In this document: in pieces, positions 7,361-16,438 of the stretch | Position numbering within the stretch: position 1 is the stretch's first letter | Layout: each line of letters opens with the position of its first letter | Assembly: GCA_030055575.1 (NCBI GenBank) | Contig: JASFYL010000005.1 | Location: forward strand, 1 to 45,153 | DNA length: 45,153 bases | Source of the DNA: Thermoproteota archaeon | GTDB lineage: Archaea; Thermoproteota; Methanomethylicia; Methanomethylicales; Methanomethylicaceae | Reading direction: 5' to 3' | Program-made: the position numbers and the translations under genes | The notes under the pieces: model-generated | What the model was told of the DNA's origin: nothing | What the model saw: only the letters and a program-made list of their open reading frames with translations | Database searches by the model: none

Positions 7361-8065
7361 TCACCTTCGGCCCCGCAGGATGGCGATCGTCCTCAGCAGA
7401 TCGGCTGTATCCTCCATTTTGTCCGAGGCAGACTCAATGTTCTCGATTACTTCTTTTACCATGAGCCAATCGCTCACGTGTTCCGCTACGTCTCCCCAGC
7501 TCAGTATCTTGGCTATGAGTTCGACTCGCATCTCATCGATCTTCTCCTCTAGCCTCTCCGTTTTCTCGGCCTTACTCACAACGTCCCCGCTTCGCTTCAC
7601 TAGTGAGTCGATCGTATCCATGAGCGCGATCGCCTCCTCGACGAGGACGTCGACTAGACCTCTAATTCTCGTCTTGACGTCTTCCGGGATGTCTGCTGGG
7701 TGGGCGTGCTGGAGCTTCCTGGTCGCGGATTTGAGGTGGGCAGCGATGTCATCAGAGGTCATCAGAAGGCGTATTATTTCCTCCTGATCCATCGGATGGA
7801 GGGAGGACTTCATGAGTTCGTTGATGATCTCCTCCTTTATCGCGTCTGCCTCCCTCTCCAGATCGAGTATCTCGGAAGCCAGCTGCCTTGCATTTTCGAT
7901 GTCCCCTCCCAAGAATACGCCAATATAAGACCTGAACTTGTTGACTATAGTGAAGATCTTCTCGAGATGCTTCTCGCAGGCAGTTATGGCCTCCTTCTCC
8001 GCCCTTTGACCCAACCAAAAGCCGATGTGCCCTGAGCCGAGCGTCGTGTCCGACCTCCCCAGCAA
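7361..8065 (-). CDS. DUF47 / PhoU-like phosphate transport regulator
   Basis: The 234-residue, almost wholly helical protein fits the TIGR00153/DUF47 family. Acidic helices of PhoU type are seen (LDLEREADAIKEE near 70; DDIAAHL near 107; ESASDKMEDTADLL near the C-terminus). DUF47 proteins usually accompany Pit transporters and are thought to control them through bound metal clusters. Here the gene faces the pit gene tail to tail. The TTG start at 8065 follows a TATA-like ATATATCTA (about 8080-8088) at leaderless distance, and no good Shine-Dalgarno sequence is seen. The upstream gap 8066-8286 shows no other gene. Confidence 0.85.
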   Translation of the reverse strand: MLGRSDTTLGSGHIGFWLGQRAEKEAITACEKHLEKIFTIVNKFRSYIGVFLGGDIENARQLASEILDLEREADAIKEEIINELMKSSLHPMDQEEIIRLLMTSDDIAAHLKSATRKLQHAHPADIPEDVKTRIRGLVDVLVEEAIALMDTIDSLVKRSGDVVSKAEKTERLEEKIDEMRVELIAKILSWGDVAEHVSDWLMVKEVIENIESASDKMEDTADLLRTIAILRGRR

Positions 8066-8286
8066 TAACTTAGGAGGATAGATATATGTATTATTCGCAT
8101 CACCCGATGCCTCGATCTCAGGAAAGCCAAATGATCCGTCATTAAATTCTAGGCAGGGGACAATATGAGATGATTACATTTTGGTAAGGGAGGGATGGAA
8201 AGCAGAAGCTTAGCCTGCAATGGTCGATCGATACTATTGGTTATAACGTCTGCTCGTGAACACGATCCAAGAAGTGCAGATGACGT

Positions 8287-9576
8287 TTAATCCCTTCGCG
8301 CCTCGTCCTCGCCGAATGGATTGCCCTTCTCGAGTATGTTTCTCTTAATCTCCTCATGTCTAGGTGTTAAGAAGCCCCTCTTTACGAGCGTCTCTTTTAG
8401 CCTCTCGACCATGCGCGGGGTATCTATACCGAGCGGGCAAACCTCTTTGCATCGCCCGCACTTGGTGCAAGCGTCCACCGCAACAGCCACTCCCTCTTCC
8501 CCAGTCGTGAAGGCGCTCCAGATCAGCCCGATCCCACCGAAGTAGTTGTTTCCGAAGGATCCCCCTAGCACCCGGTATATTGGGCACTCGTACATGCAGC
8601 CACCGCACCTTATGCAGTAGAGTGCCTCGACGAAGACACTATCCTCGGCCATCCTTGTTCGCCCGTTGTCGAGTAAGATCAGGTGGAGCTCCTTCGGACC
8701 GTGTGCCCCGTATACTATGGTCTTCTCGATGTCAGCAGTCTTGCTCGGACCCGTTATCAGAGAGACATAGGCTGACATGAAGACGCCGGTGGCGTAGGGC
8801 GGGAGAACCTGCAGTACCTTGAAGGCATCCTGGAGTGTGGGGACTATCTTCTCGATCCCAGTCAGGCATATGTGCTTTGGAGGTGCGTTGCTCACGAAGC
8901 GGGCGTTTCCCTCGTTCTCCACGAGGAAGATCGTGCCAGTGTTTGCAGCGACTACATTGGCGCCGGTTATCCCTATATCAGCATTGCAGAACTTGTCCCT
9001 AAGGTACTCCCTAGCAACGCCCACGAGCTCTGGGATCTCCGGGCTCACACCCTTCCCAAGAAGCTTGGAGAATGTCTTGGCCACCTCTTCCCTCGGCACA
9101 TGCACCGAGGGGTTTATGATATGCGTCGGCTTCTCCCCCCTCAGCTGTATGATGAATTCACCGAGGTCGGTCTCGTAGACCCTGTTGGAGTTCTCCTCGA
9201 GAACCTCGTTTATACCGATCTCCTCCCCGGTGAGCGACTTGGACTTGACTACAAGTTTCCCAGACCCGGTCAACTCTGAGACTATCTCCTTTGCCTCGGC
9301 AGCGCTCCTCGCCAGGTATGCCTCCCCCCTCACCTCCCTGACCGAGTCGATCGTGACCTTCACCAGAGCGTCAATCTCTCGTATTGATCTCTCCTTGATC
9401 CCTCTGACTTCCTTCCGCAGTTCTTCGAGTTCGGGTAGGCGCGACAGCGCCCTCTCCTTGGCTGATGTGTAAGCGGAGATCGCCCTGCTGAGCCCGGTTC
9501 TCCTCTTATCATCATTCATCCAGCTCTTCAACTCCTCCCTCTTCCGGACAATCCAATCCTTCTCAGCATTCTCCAT
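8287..9576 (-). CDS. lutB: LutB/LldF-like iron-sulfur protein with LUD domain
   Basis: The 429-residue protein has a LUD domain (about residues 60-300, with the ITGANVVAANTG stretch near 204) followed by two ferredoxin-type clusters, CIRCGGCMYECP and CTKCGRCKEVCP, and a short tail. In bacteria LutABC oxidises L-lactate, with LutB carrying the [4Fe-4S] clusters. The lutA-like gene ends 1 nt before this start, so they form one operon. No lutC or lactate dehydrogenase flavoprotein is adjacent, so the electron donor is open; a role in another 2-hydroxy acid oxidation is possible. Confidence 0.85.
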   Translation of the reverse strand: MENAEKDWIVRKREELKSWMNDDKRRTGLSRAISAYTSAKERALSRLPELEELRKEVRGIKERSIREIDALVKVTIDSVREVRGEAYLARSAAEAKEIVSELTGSGKLVVKSKSLTGEEIGINEVLEENSNRVYETDLGEFIIQLRGEKPTHIINPSVHVPREEVAKTFSKLLGKGVSPEIPELVGVAREYLRDKFCNADIGITGANVVAANTGTIFLVENEGNARFVSNAPPKHICLTGIEKIVPTLQDAFKVLQVLPPYATGVFMSAYVSLITGPSKTADIEKTIVYGAHGPKELHLILLDNGRTRMAEDSVFVEALYCIRCGGCMYECPIYRVLGGSFGNNYFGGIGLIWSAFTTGEEGVAVAVDACTKCGRCKEVCPLGIDTPRMVERLKETLVKRGFLTPRHEEIKRNILEKGNPFGEDEARRD

Positions 9577-9577
9577 G

Positions 9578-10294
9578 CTATCCCCTCCAAGCAGATAGCA
9601 GCAGCTCAGGAAGATCCAATACCCTCAAACTTTTTGGGCAGGCTTCTTTGATGTTGAAATTGCAGAACGGACATGCCGTGACCAACAGATCAGCCTCTCC
9701 CGGGAGGTTATCTGCGACGACCGACCTTGCGACCTCCCTCGATAGCTCAGGGAAAGCCGACCGGACTCCGCCTCCAGAGCCGCAGCAGAGCGCCCTTGAG
9801 CGGTTGTACTTCATCTCGAGCAGCTCGACACCCGGGATCAGCCTGATCAGCTGTCTGGGCTCCTCGTAGACGCCCATGTGCCTGCCCAAATGGCATGGGT
9901 CGTGGTAAGAAACCCTCGCATTCACTGTGCCAAGGCGACCCCTCAACAGACCTTCTTTCTCCATCAGAAACTGGGATATATGACGCACCCTGAATGGGAT
10001 ATCTCCCACTATCTGCGGATACTCTGATGACATCGTCCTGTAGCATCCGGGGCACGCGGTAATGACTTCCCCAAAACCCCTCGAGGCTATCCTGCGCACC
10101 GTCTCCTCAGCAACCCTAGAGGCAGCACCAGTCTGACCAGTCCTGAGCAGTACAGAACCGCAGCAGCCCTCTTCAGCTCCCAGCGTATCAAACTCAATCC
10201 CCATCTTTCCCAGAAGCGCCATGGTCGAATCCGAGATGCCTTTGGACCTAAGGCGAGACATGCAACCTTTCCAGTAAAGGAGGCGTTCAGGCAT
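9578..10294 (-). CDS. lutA: LutA/GlpC-like CCG-domain (cysteine-rich) protein
   Basis: The 238 residues contain two cysteine-rich CCG domains. The first has GC (11-12), EGCCGS (about 42-47) and CPGC; the second has YHDPCHLGR, CCGSGGG and CPFCN. Such domains bind non-cubane or [4Fe-4S] clusters in heterodisulfide reductase HdrB/HdrD, GlpC and LutA. It is translationally linked to the lutB-like gene. A TATA-like AATATTAAT at about 10327-10336 gives a short leader before the ATG. With lutB it probably passes electrons from a 2-hydroxy acid oxidation to the respiratory or ferredoxin pool (inference). Confidence 0.85.
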   Translation of the reverse strand: MPERLLYWKGCMSRLRSKGISDSTMALLGKMGIEFDTLGAEEGCCGSVLLRTGQTGAASRVAEETVRRIASRGFGEVITACPGCYRTMSSEYPQIVGDIPFRVRHISQFLMEKEGLLRGRLGTVNARVSYHDPCHLGRHMGVYEEPRQLIRLIPGVELLEMKYNRSRALCCGSGGGVRSAFPELSREVARSVVADNLPGEADLLVTACPFCNFNIKEACPKSLRVLDLPELLLSAWRG

Positions 10295-10383
10295 TTCTCA
10301 TCAGACAGACCCGTTAATATCTGAGCAAATATTAATTGCTGTCGCAGTGCGTGTCCAAGGGGAGGCGCCACCGGCTGATCCGG

Positions 10384-11508
10384 TCAGATGCCGAACCTGC
10401 GCCTCTCCCTAACAGGCTGCTCGAGCTCCTTGGCCAATTCCCTAAGGAGCTCCCTCTGCCTCGGGGTCAGCTTTTCAGGGACCACCGGACTCACCACGAC
10501 GAACATATCTCCTCTTCCGAAGCCGGTGAGCCTCGGCATCCCTTTCCCCTTAAGCCTTATGAGGGTGCCAGGCTGGGTGCCCGGCTCGATCGTCACCTTG
10601 ACCGGACCTTCGAGGCTCGGCACCGTAGCCTCGGTCCCAAGGGCAGCCTGAGGGAACCCTATCTTCAGGTCGTAGTAAATGTCCGGACCCTCCCTCCTGA
10701 ACCTGGAGTCCGGCGTGACAGAGACCTGTACGTATAGGTCTCCGGGCGGACCCCCGTCTGGGGAGACATCCCCCTCCCCCCTGAGCCTCAGCTGCATCCC
10801 GTCCTCAGCCCCGGCAGGGACTTTTACGTTTATCCTGCGCCTTGCCTTGACGACCCCGGATCCTCTGCAGGCCCCGCAAGGCTTATCGATTATGGACCCT
10901 GATCCCCTGCACGCAGGGCAGGCAGTTATCTGGACGAACCTCGCAAAGCCGCTCGCTTGAACCCGCTGGACTTGACCAGTCCCGCCGCACTGCGTACATG
11001 TTCTCGGAGAGGATCCAGGGGCGGCACCCGATCCTGCGCAGTCCTTGCACGTCTCGTTCCTGGGGATCTCTATTTCCTTCTCTGCGCCCCTGAAGGCATC
11101 CTCTAGAGATATCCTTAGCTCGTAGACGAGGTCGTTTCCACGCGTCTTCCTGTGACCGTAGCCTCCGTAGCCACCCCTCCCGAAGAACATGTCAAAGAGG
11201 TCGCCGAAGCCCCCAAATCCGAAATCCCTGAATATTGTTTCGAAGTCAACGCCCCTGAATATGTCCTCTTGAGTGTACTGCTGGTTGAAGCCAGCTCGCC
11301 CGAGCATGTCGTACTGGCTCCGCTTCTGCGGATCCGAGAGGACCGCGTATGCCTCTGAGATCTCCTTGAACTTCTCCTCAGCGTCCGGGGACTTGTTCCT
11401 GTCTGGGTGGTACTGCAGCGCAAGCTTCCTGTAAGCGTCCTTGATCTGCTCAGGCGTCGCGTCCCGCGGTACGCCCAGAACCTCGTAATAGTCACGTTTT
11501 GCTGCCAT
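10384..11508 (-). CDS. dnaJ: Chaperone DnaJ (Hsp40)
   Basis: A full type I DnaJ of 374 residues. It has a J domain with the HPD triad (YHPDRNKSP, about 33-41), a Gly/Phe-rich linker ([20 protein letters not shown]), and four zinc-finger repeats, [24 protein letters not shown] and CGACRGSG. C-terminal substrate-binding domains follow. It stimulates the ATPase of DnaK and delivers clients. It lies 73 bp after dnaK in the same direction and has its own TATA-like box, so it can probably be made apart from grpE-dnaK. Confidence 0.95.
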   Translation of the reverse strand: MAAKRDYYEVLGVPRDATPEQIKDAYRKLALQYHPDRNKSPDAEEKFKEISEAYAVLSDPQKRSQYDMLGRAGFNQQYTQEDIFRGVDFETIFRDFGFGGFGDLFDMFFGRGGYGGYGHRKTRGNDLVYELRISLEDAFRGAEKEIEIPRNETCKDCAGSGAAPGSSPRTCTQCGGTGQVQRVQASGFARFVQITACPACRGSGSIIDKPCGACRGSGVVKARRRINVKVPAGAEDGMQLRLRGEGDVSPDGGPPGDLYVQVSVTPDSRFRREGPDIYYDLKIGFPQAALGTEATVPSLEGPVKVTIEPGTQPGTLIRLKGKGMPRLTGFGRGDMFVVVSPVVPEKLTPRQRELLRELAKELEQPVRERRRFGI

Positions 11509-11558
11509 CTCTACCGATCCTCTGCTCGCGGAGTCAGTATTTCAGCCTTTTGCTTTGG

Positions 11559-11572
11559 ATTTAAAAAAAGTT
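11559..11572 (-). promoter_or_regulatory. dnaK end T-run and dnaJ TATA box
   Basis: On the minus strand CTTTTTTTAAATCC provides a T-run about 10 nt after the dnaK stop, and the TTTAAAT part is a TATA box some 55 nt before the dnaJ ATG. It suggests both dnaK termination and a separate dnaJ start. Confidence 0.4.
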
Positions 11573-11581
11573 GATTGTAGG

Positions 11582-13471
11582 TCACTTGACTTTGTAGTCG
11601 GCGTCGTAGACCTTCTTGTCGCCTTGCCCCTCCGACTTGGCGCCGGATCCTTGGGCTTGACCAGCCTGAGCGCTCGCCTGCTGCTGCTTCTGGTACTCTG
11701 CAGCCGCCTGCTGGTAGATTGCGGTGCCAACCTCCTGGAGGACCTTGGTAAGCTCCTCGGACTTTGATTTGATCTTCCCCACATCGGTGCCGGCGAGAGC
11801 CTCCTTCAGTGCAGAAACTGAGGCGTCTATCCTGCTCACCTGATCCGGCTTGAGTTTATCGGCGAGGTCCTTCTTCGTCTTCTCGGCGGTGTAGATGAGG
11901 CTGTCAGCGGAGTTCCTCAGCTCTGCCTCTTCCCTCTTCTTCCGGTCCTGTTCGGCGAACTGCTCGGCCTCCTTCACCATCCTCTCCTTCTCTTCCTTGG
12001 AGAGCTTCGTGGAAGCCGTGATCCTGATCGAGGCAGCCTTGTTTGTGCCGAGATCCTTGGCTGTCACGTTCAGTATGCCGTTTGCGTCGATGTCGAAGGT
12101 AACCTCGATCTGCGGAACACCGCGCGGCGCAGGCGGTATGCCTTCTAGGTTGAACATTCCCAGAGAGACGTTGTCCTTTGCCATCGCGCGCTCCCCCTGG
12201 AGGACATGGATAGTCACAGCCGTCTGGAAGTCGGCTGCGGTTGTAAAGATCTGGCTCCTCCTCGTTGGGATCGTCGTGTTCCTCTCGATAATCTTGGTGA
12301 AGACGCCACCGAGCGTCTCGACCCCGAGGGATAGCGGCGTTACATCGAGGAGGAGGATATCCTTGACCTCTCCAGAGAGCACGGCGCCCTGGATGGCTGC
12401 CCCGATGGCTACGCACTCCATCGGATCGACCCCGCGCTCAGCAGGCTTGCCGAGTATGCGCTCGACGAAACGCTGTACAAGTGGGATCCTGGTAGTGCCG
12501 CCTATCAGGATTATCTTGTCTATCTGCGATGGGGTGAGCTTCGCGTCCTCAAGCGCCCGCATTATCGTCCTCTCGGTCTTTTGGACTATCGGTGTCGCTA
12601 GCTCCTCAAGCTTCGCCCTTGTTATCGTCATGTGGAGGTTCTTCGGACCAGAGGCGTCCGCGTAGATGAAGGGGAGGTCGATGTCAGTAGTGAGGAGGGT
12701 CGATAGCTCTATCTTAGCCCGCTCTGCAGCGTCCTTGAGTCGGGCCATAGCCATCCGGTCTCCCCGGAGGTCGACCCCGGTCTGTTTCTTGAACTCCTCC
12801 ACTATGTAGTCCATGAGGGCCTTGTCGATGTCCGCTCCTCCCGTCTCTGTGTCACCGCTGGTGGAGAGGACCTGGAAGACCCCCTTCCCAAAATCCATTA
12901 TTGTTACATCGTGCGTGCCCCCTCCAAAGCTGAAGACAAGGATCTTCAGTTCCTTGTCGAGCTTGTCCACGCCGTATGCCAAGCACGCGGCCGTAGGCTC
13001 GTTTATTATCCTAAGAACCTCGAATCCGGCTATCTCGCCTGCGTCCTTGGTCGCCTGCCGCTGGTTGTCGTTGAAATGGGCAGGCACGGTGATTACTGCC
13101 TTCTTGATTGTAGTGCCGAGGTACGTCTCTGCGTCCTTCTTGATCTTCTGGAGTATGAACGCAGAGATCTGCTGGGGTGTGTACTCCTTCCCGAATATGT
13201 TAACCTTGTAGTCTGTCCCCATCTTCCGCTTTATCTCAAAGACCGTGCCCTCCGGGTTCGCAATGGCTTGCCGCTTTGCAGGCTCGCCCACGAGGAGCTG
13301 TCCATCCTTCGTGAATGCGACCACAGAGGGGAACATCTTCCCAGCTGCGGTTGGCCCCTCGGCGCTGGGTATCACAGTTGCCCTGCCGCCCTCGAATATC
13401 GCGGCGGCGGAGTTTGTTGTGCCTAAGTCTATTCCAATAATTTTCTCTCCAGGTTGTATGTTTCCACTCAC
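11582..13471 (-). CDS. dnaK: Chaperone DnaK (Hsp70)
   Basis: A complete Hsp70 of 629 residues. The nucleotide-binding domain has IDLGTTNS (phosphate 1, residues 14-21), the INEPTAA motif near 156-162 and [10 protein letters not shown]. The hydrophobic linker is [11 protein letters not shown], and the substrate-binding domain and a helical lid follow. It ends in VYDADYKVK, like the usual VDADYKV tail. Unusually, phosphate-2 reads [10 protein letters not shown] (180-189), where most Hsp70s have DLGGGTFDV; the first Asp is Ser181. The nucleotides confirm this reading. Related substitutions may occur in other TACK archaea. The gene follows grpE with one base between them. Confidence 0.95.
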   Translation of the reverse strand: MSGNIQPGEKIIGIDLGTTNSAAAIFEGGRATVIPSAEGPTAAGKMFPSVVAFTKDGQLLVGEPAKRQAIANPEGTVFEIKRKMGTDYKVNIFGKEYTPQQISAFILQKIKKDAETYLGTTIKKAVITVPAHFNDNQRQATKDAGEIAGFEVLRIINEPTAACLAYGVDKLDKELKILVFSFGGGTHDVTIMDFGKGVFQVLSTSGDTETGGADIDKALMDYIVEEFKKQTGVDLRGDRMAMARLKDAAERAKIELSTLLTTDIDLPFIYADASGPKNLHMTITRAKLEELATPIVQKTERTIMRALEDAKLTPSQIDKIILIGGTTRIPLVQRFVERILGKPAERGVDPMECVAIGAAIQGAVLSGEVKDILLLDVTPLSLGVETLGGVFTKIIERNTTIPTRRSQIFTTAADFQTAVTIHVLQGERAMAKDNVSLGMFNLEGIPPAPRGVPQIEVTFDIDANGILNVTAKDLGTNKAASIRITASTKLSKEEKERMVKEAEQFAEQDRKKREEAELRNSADSLIYTAEKTKKDLADKLKPDQVSRIDASVSALKEALAGTDVGKIKSKSEELTKVLQEVGTAIYQQAAAEYQKQQQASAQAGQAQGSGAKSEGQGDKKVYDADYKVK

Positions 13472-13472
13472 A

Positions 13473-14111
13473 TTAACTCTCCTCCTTTGTCATTTTTGAT
13501 CTTGAAGGCTTTGCCGAGACCTTCACCACGCTCGGCCTGATTACCCTGTCCCTGAGCATGTACCCTTTCCTCATCTCCTCGATGACCGTGTTTTCCTCTA
13601 GGTCTTCCCTCTCTTCCCTTGAGACAACCATGTGCTTTTCAGGGTCCAGAGGGCGCATGAGGCAGTCTATCTGCGAAACACCATGCTTCTCCAACACCTT
13701 CCGCATCTTCTTTAGGGTCATCTCAACGCCCTGCACTATTGCCCCTTGCTCAGCCGAACGCGCGTTCTTCAGGGCAAGCTCGAGCTCGTCTACGACTTCG
13801 AGCAGGTCACAAATCAGCGAAGCATTGGCGTATAGGCGAACCTCCTCGATCTGACGCTCGGATCTCTTCCGGATGTTCTCGCAGTCTGCCTGGGCGTACT
13901 TGAGCCTCGTGTTCGAGTCATGTAGTTCCTTCTGTAGCGCGCTCAGCTGTTGCCGATACTTTAATATCTCCTCCTCCAGATGCCCGAGATCCTTCTCCTC
14001 CGGAGGCTCGGCGCCCGGGCTTGTCTTTCCACACTCGACTTGGCTAACCTTCTCCTTCTCAGACTCCGCTCTCCCAGGCGATATGCTACTAGGCGATCTC
14101 TCAGCAGTCAA
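13473..14111 (-). CDS. grpE: Nucleotide exchange factor GrpE
   Basis: The protein of about 212 residues has a disordered acidic N-terminus, a long coiled coil (about 50-115) and a C-terminal beta wing with the GrpE signature-like [14 protein letters not shown]. It releases ADP from DnaK. A frame running up to 14171 would cross the TATA box (14151-14164), so the start must be lower. TTG 14111 follows GGGGGAG by a few bases and is 20 nt after the predicted start site. It is the first gene of grpE-dnaK-dnaJ. Confidence 0.88.
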   Translation of the reverse strand: MTAERSPSSISPGRAESEKEKVSQVECGKTSPGAEPPEEKDLGHLEEEILKYRQQLSALQKELHDSNTRLKYAQADCENIRKRSERQIEEVRLYANASLICDLLEVVDELELALKNARSAEQGAIVQGVEMTLKKMRKVLEKHGVSQIDCLMRPLDPEKHMVVSREEREDLEENTVIEEMRKGYMLRDRVIRPSVVKVSAKPSRSKMTKEES

Positions 14112-14150
14112 CAGAGCTCCCCCGCTGAAGCTGAGAATTATATCGCAGTC

Positions 14151-14164
14151 AAATATATATATTT
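14151..14164 (-). promoter_or_regulatory. Heat-shock operon TATA box
   Basis: AAATATATATATTT is a strong, self-complementary TATA element about 46 nt before the proposed TTG start of grpE. A start site near 14131 is expected. No clear operator is seen beside it. Confidence 0.5.
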
Positions 14165-14255
14165 CACGCATACCGAACCTGGAGCAAGGAAGAAATCCAG
14201 ACGGTTGAGGTAATTTGCGGTAAAAGGACAGTATAGGATAAAGAAAGAAAAAACA

Positions 14256-14264
14256 ATTATAAAA
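14256..14264 (+). promoter_or_regulatory. TATA box of the HdrD/GlpC-like gene
   Basis: ATTATAAAA within an A-rich tract predicts a start near 14286, about 18 nt before ATG 14304. Together with the grpE box it makes a 190-bp divergent control region. Confidence 0.45.
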
Positions 14265-14303
14265 AAGGATAATAGCTCCAGAGGCGAGTATAACACGGTG
14301 CGT

Positions 14304-15419
14304 ATGACGCCAAGCATCATCGAGGAGGCGGCATCGAGCTGCACTTTCTGTGGCGCTTGCGTAGAGGTCTGCCCCTTCTTCAAGGTCACCAAGAACCCGA
14401 AGTACGGCGCGATGGCTAAGGTGGAGGCGGCCATAGCCCTCTTCGAGGGCAAGGAGCTCAGCAAAGAGGAGGTAAATACTCTCTTACTCTGCACCAGGTG
14501 CGATGGCTGCCATAGCTCCTGCCCAATGGAGATACCGATCTCCCAAGTCGTCCAAGCCGCGAGGGCTGAGCTGAGGAGGGTTAATGCAGCCCCTGAGAAG
14601 TACAAAACGATAGCCGATGCGATAATAAAGACGGGCTCACCTATGGGCGCGCCCTTAGAGAAGAGGAGGGTTTGCATTCCGGGTGGTTTCAAACCCCCGG
14701 ATAGGGCAGAGTACCTCTACGTAACGGGCTGCTGGTCCGCGATCAAACTCCCAGAGACTGCGATGGCCACTATGGAACTGCTCATGAAGGCTGGCGTTGA
14801 TTTCACCATACTCGGCGAGAAGGAGTGGTGCTGTGGGCTATTCCTGATAGATACGGGGATGGTCGAGGAGGCTAAGGAGCTTGCCAAGAAGAATACGCTC
14901 CTCTTTGAATCGACGGGGGCAAGAACGGTCGTAACAGAGTGCCCCTCATGCCACGATGTCTTCAAGAACATCTATCCAGCCCTCTTCAGGAGCCCAAAGT
15001 ATGAAGTGATCCACATTTCGGAGCTGCTGGAGAAGGTTGTGGGAGAAGGGAGGCTTAGGCTATCGCCAGAAACCAAAAGGAAGAAGGTAGTATACAAAGA
15101 TCCATGCCCGCTCGCCAGGAGGAACGGCATTTTACGACCTCCGAGGAAGGTCTTGAGCGCAGTCTGCGAGCTCCTCGAGTATGATGAGTGTGGTAGAGAC
15201 GCGCTCTGCTGTGGCGCCCCAGCCGGGGTGAAGCCGCTATACCCAGAGATCTCGAACAAACTGGCCGAGTTGCTAATGGTGGAGGCGAAGGAGAAGGGCG
15301 CGGCAGAGGTCGGCGTGGGGTGCGTCTTCTGCATGTACCACATGGGAGGACTGCAGAAGGAAGCGGGTTACCCGCCCATAAAGACCCTTTCGCAGATACT
15401 CCTCGAGATGGTAGAATAG
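14304..15419 (+). CDS. HdrD/GlpC-like iron-sulfur CCG-domain oxidoreductase subunit
   Basis: A protein of about 371 residues. Two N-terminal [4Fe-4S] ferredoxin motifs (CTFCGACVEVCP and CTRCDGCHSSCP) are followed by two CCG domains (EWCCGLF with CPSCHD; DPCPLAR, CCGAPAG and CVFCMYH). This is the architecture of HdrD, GlpC and GlcF: subunits that move electrons between quinone, ferredoxin or thiol partners and a flavoprotein dehydrogenase. The partner is not next to it. An in-frame GTG at 14298 is an alternative start. Together with lutAB it gives two CCG modules flanking the heat-shock operon. Confidence 0.82.
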   Translation: MTPSIIEEAASSCTFCGACVEVCPFFKVTKNPKYGAMAKVEAAIALFEGKELSKEEVNTLLLCTRCDGCHSSCPMEIPISQVVQAARAELRRVNAAPEKYKTIADAIIKTGSPMGAPLEKRRVCIPGGFKPPDRAEYLYVTGCWSAIKLPETAMATMELLMKAGVDFTILGEKEWCCGLFLIDTGMVEEAKELAKKNTLLFESTGARTVVTECPSCHDVFKNIYPALFRSPKYEVIHISELLEKVVGEGRLRLSPETKRKKVVYKDPCPLARRNGILRPPRKVLSAVCELLEYDECGRDALCCGAPAGVKPLYPEISNKLAELLMVEAKEKGAAEVGVGCVFCMYHMGGLQKEAGYPPIKTLSQILLEMVE

Positions 15420-15485
15420 GAAAAGAACTCATCCGATGATGGGGGTCCTCCGTGGTAAGAAAGAGCGATAGCAAGTAAGAAAACG

Positions 15486-15869
15486 TCAGCCCTGCCTGAA
15501 CTTCTGGCTCAGGGGCACCCGCTTCCCGTCCTTTACGTATGTGATGGAAGTCTCGAGCCTCACAGGCATCCCCAAGTTGCAGAAGAGCTCATATAGATCC
15601 TCCCCAGGTATGTCCTCGCGCAGCTTCCCAGTCCTGTAAAGGTTGGCGATGTACTTCACCACCTCCATAGCAGCCTTTGGGTACTGCTCAAGGGCAGCCT
15701 CCAGAACCTCCAGCCCCCTGCCGAGCAGGTGCTGCTTGACGAGCGCCAAGGGGTCCGGCTCAGATTTCTTCGGTTCCTCTGCTTTCTTCATTGTCGCAAG
15801 CCTACGCTCCATCTCTAGGAGCTTGCGCCTCTTGATCAGCTCTATCTCGTCCTCTCCGCCAGTCGACAT
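15486..15869 (-). CDS. Divergent PDCD5/TFAR19-like DNA-binding protein
   Basis: This 127-residue protein is mostly helical. A charged N-terminal helix (EIELIKRRKLLEMERRL) and a Lys/Glu-rich linker precede a compact helical core. The core pattern VLEAALEQYPKAAMEVV, then YRTGKL and IPGEDLYELF, follows the layout of the PDCD5/TFAR19 fold (helix, Pro, helix, short turn with G, de-L-eLL). A C-terminal extension is extra. ATG 15869 is chosen because GGAGGGT directly upstream lies inside any longer frame. The family call is tentative. It is the last gene of a minus-strand group after the Hjc-type gene. Confidence 0.5.
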   Translation of the reverse strand: MSTGGEDEIELIKRRKLLEMERRLATMKKAEEPKKSEPDPLALVKQHLLGRGLEVLEAALEQYPKAAMEVVKYIANLYRTGKLREDIPGEDLYELFCNLGMPVRLETSITYVKDGKRVPLSQKFRQG

Positions 15870-15913
15870 TTGTGCACCCTCCAAGATAATTGATACAGGT
15901 CAGAAATAAGCTT

Positions 15914-16423
15914 TTAACCTTCCTTGGCTCGATCCTCTTCCAGCGCCTGAATCTTCCCTTTGACCCTGAAAGGCGGAGAGTAGTCCGGGAGGGCGTTCCC
16001 CCGCTCGTAGTGGCAGGAGATTGTCTTCCCCCTCAAGGATTCCCACAGGTCCTCAGGAACGACCTTGAAGAACTCTCTGAGCTCTCTCTTCTGGTACCCA
16101 TCCCCCTTCCGCTTCTTCGATATGAACTTAAATGCCAGGACTATCCTGCGCTTAGGGTATAGCTTGAACCCGTTTATGAGGAAGATGTCCCTCTCGATCT
16201 GATCCCAAAGCACGTAGAGATGATCCTTTGCACCAGCCTTTGCCTCGACTACATCTAACTCGCCGGACTCGTCATGAGTGGCCATAATGTCTGGCAGGTA
16301 TGCGCTGTTCCCTCCCGTCCTGTACGCCCACCATCCCGCCTCCCTGTACCTCTTAACGAGGTCTCGCTCGAAGCCCTGACCCCTGCTCTTCCTTATCCTG
16401 GAGACATGCGCGGGATCTTCCAA
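15914..16423 (-). CDS. hjc: Archaeal Holliday junction resolvase (Hjc-type)
   Basis: The 169-residue protein has the Hjc nuclease core: GQGFERDLV (catalytic Glu, residue about 19), R-GG and LPDIMA (metal-binding Asp, about 45), and VEAKAG (the E-x-K pair, about 60-62). Hjc dimers cut four-way DNA junctions during recombination and fork repair. It is longer than typical Hjc (about 120-145 residues); the extra length is C-terminal and basic. The start is a TTG. It lies between a Nudix gene and a PDCD5-like gene in the same direction. Confidence 0.82.
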   Translation of the reverse strand: MEDPAHVSRIRKSRGQGFERDLVKRYREAGWWAYRTGGNSAYLPDIMATHDESGELDVVEAKAGAKDHLYVLWDQIERDIFLINGFKLYPKRRIVLAFKFISKKRKGDGYQKRELREFFKVVPEDLWESLRGKTISCHYERGNALPDYSPPFRVKGKIQALEEDRAKEG

Positions 16424-16438
16424 GCAATCAGCAGCCCC

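Noticed and set aside
13473-14111. grpE starting at 14171
   Set aside because: That start would place the strong TATA box inside the gene; TTG 14111 has a G-rich ribosome-binding site.
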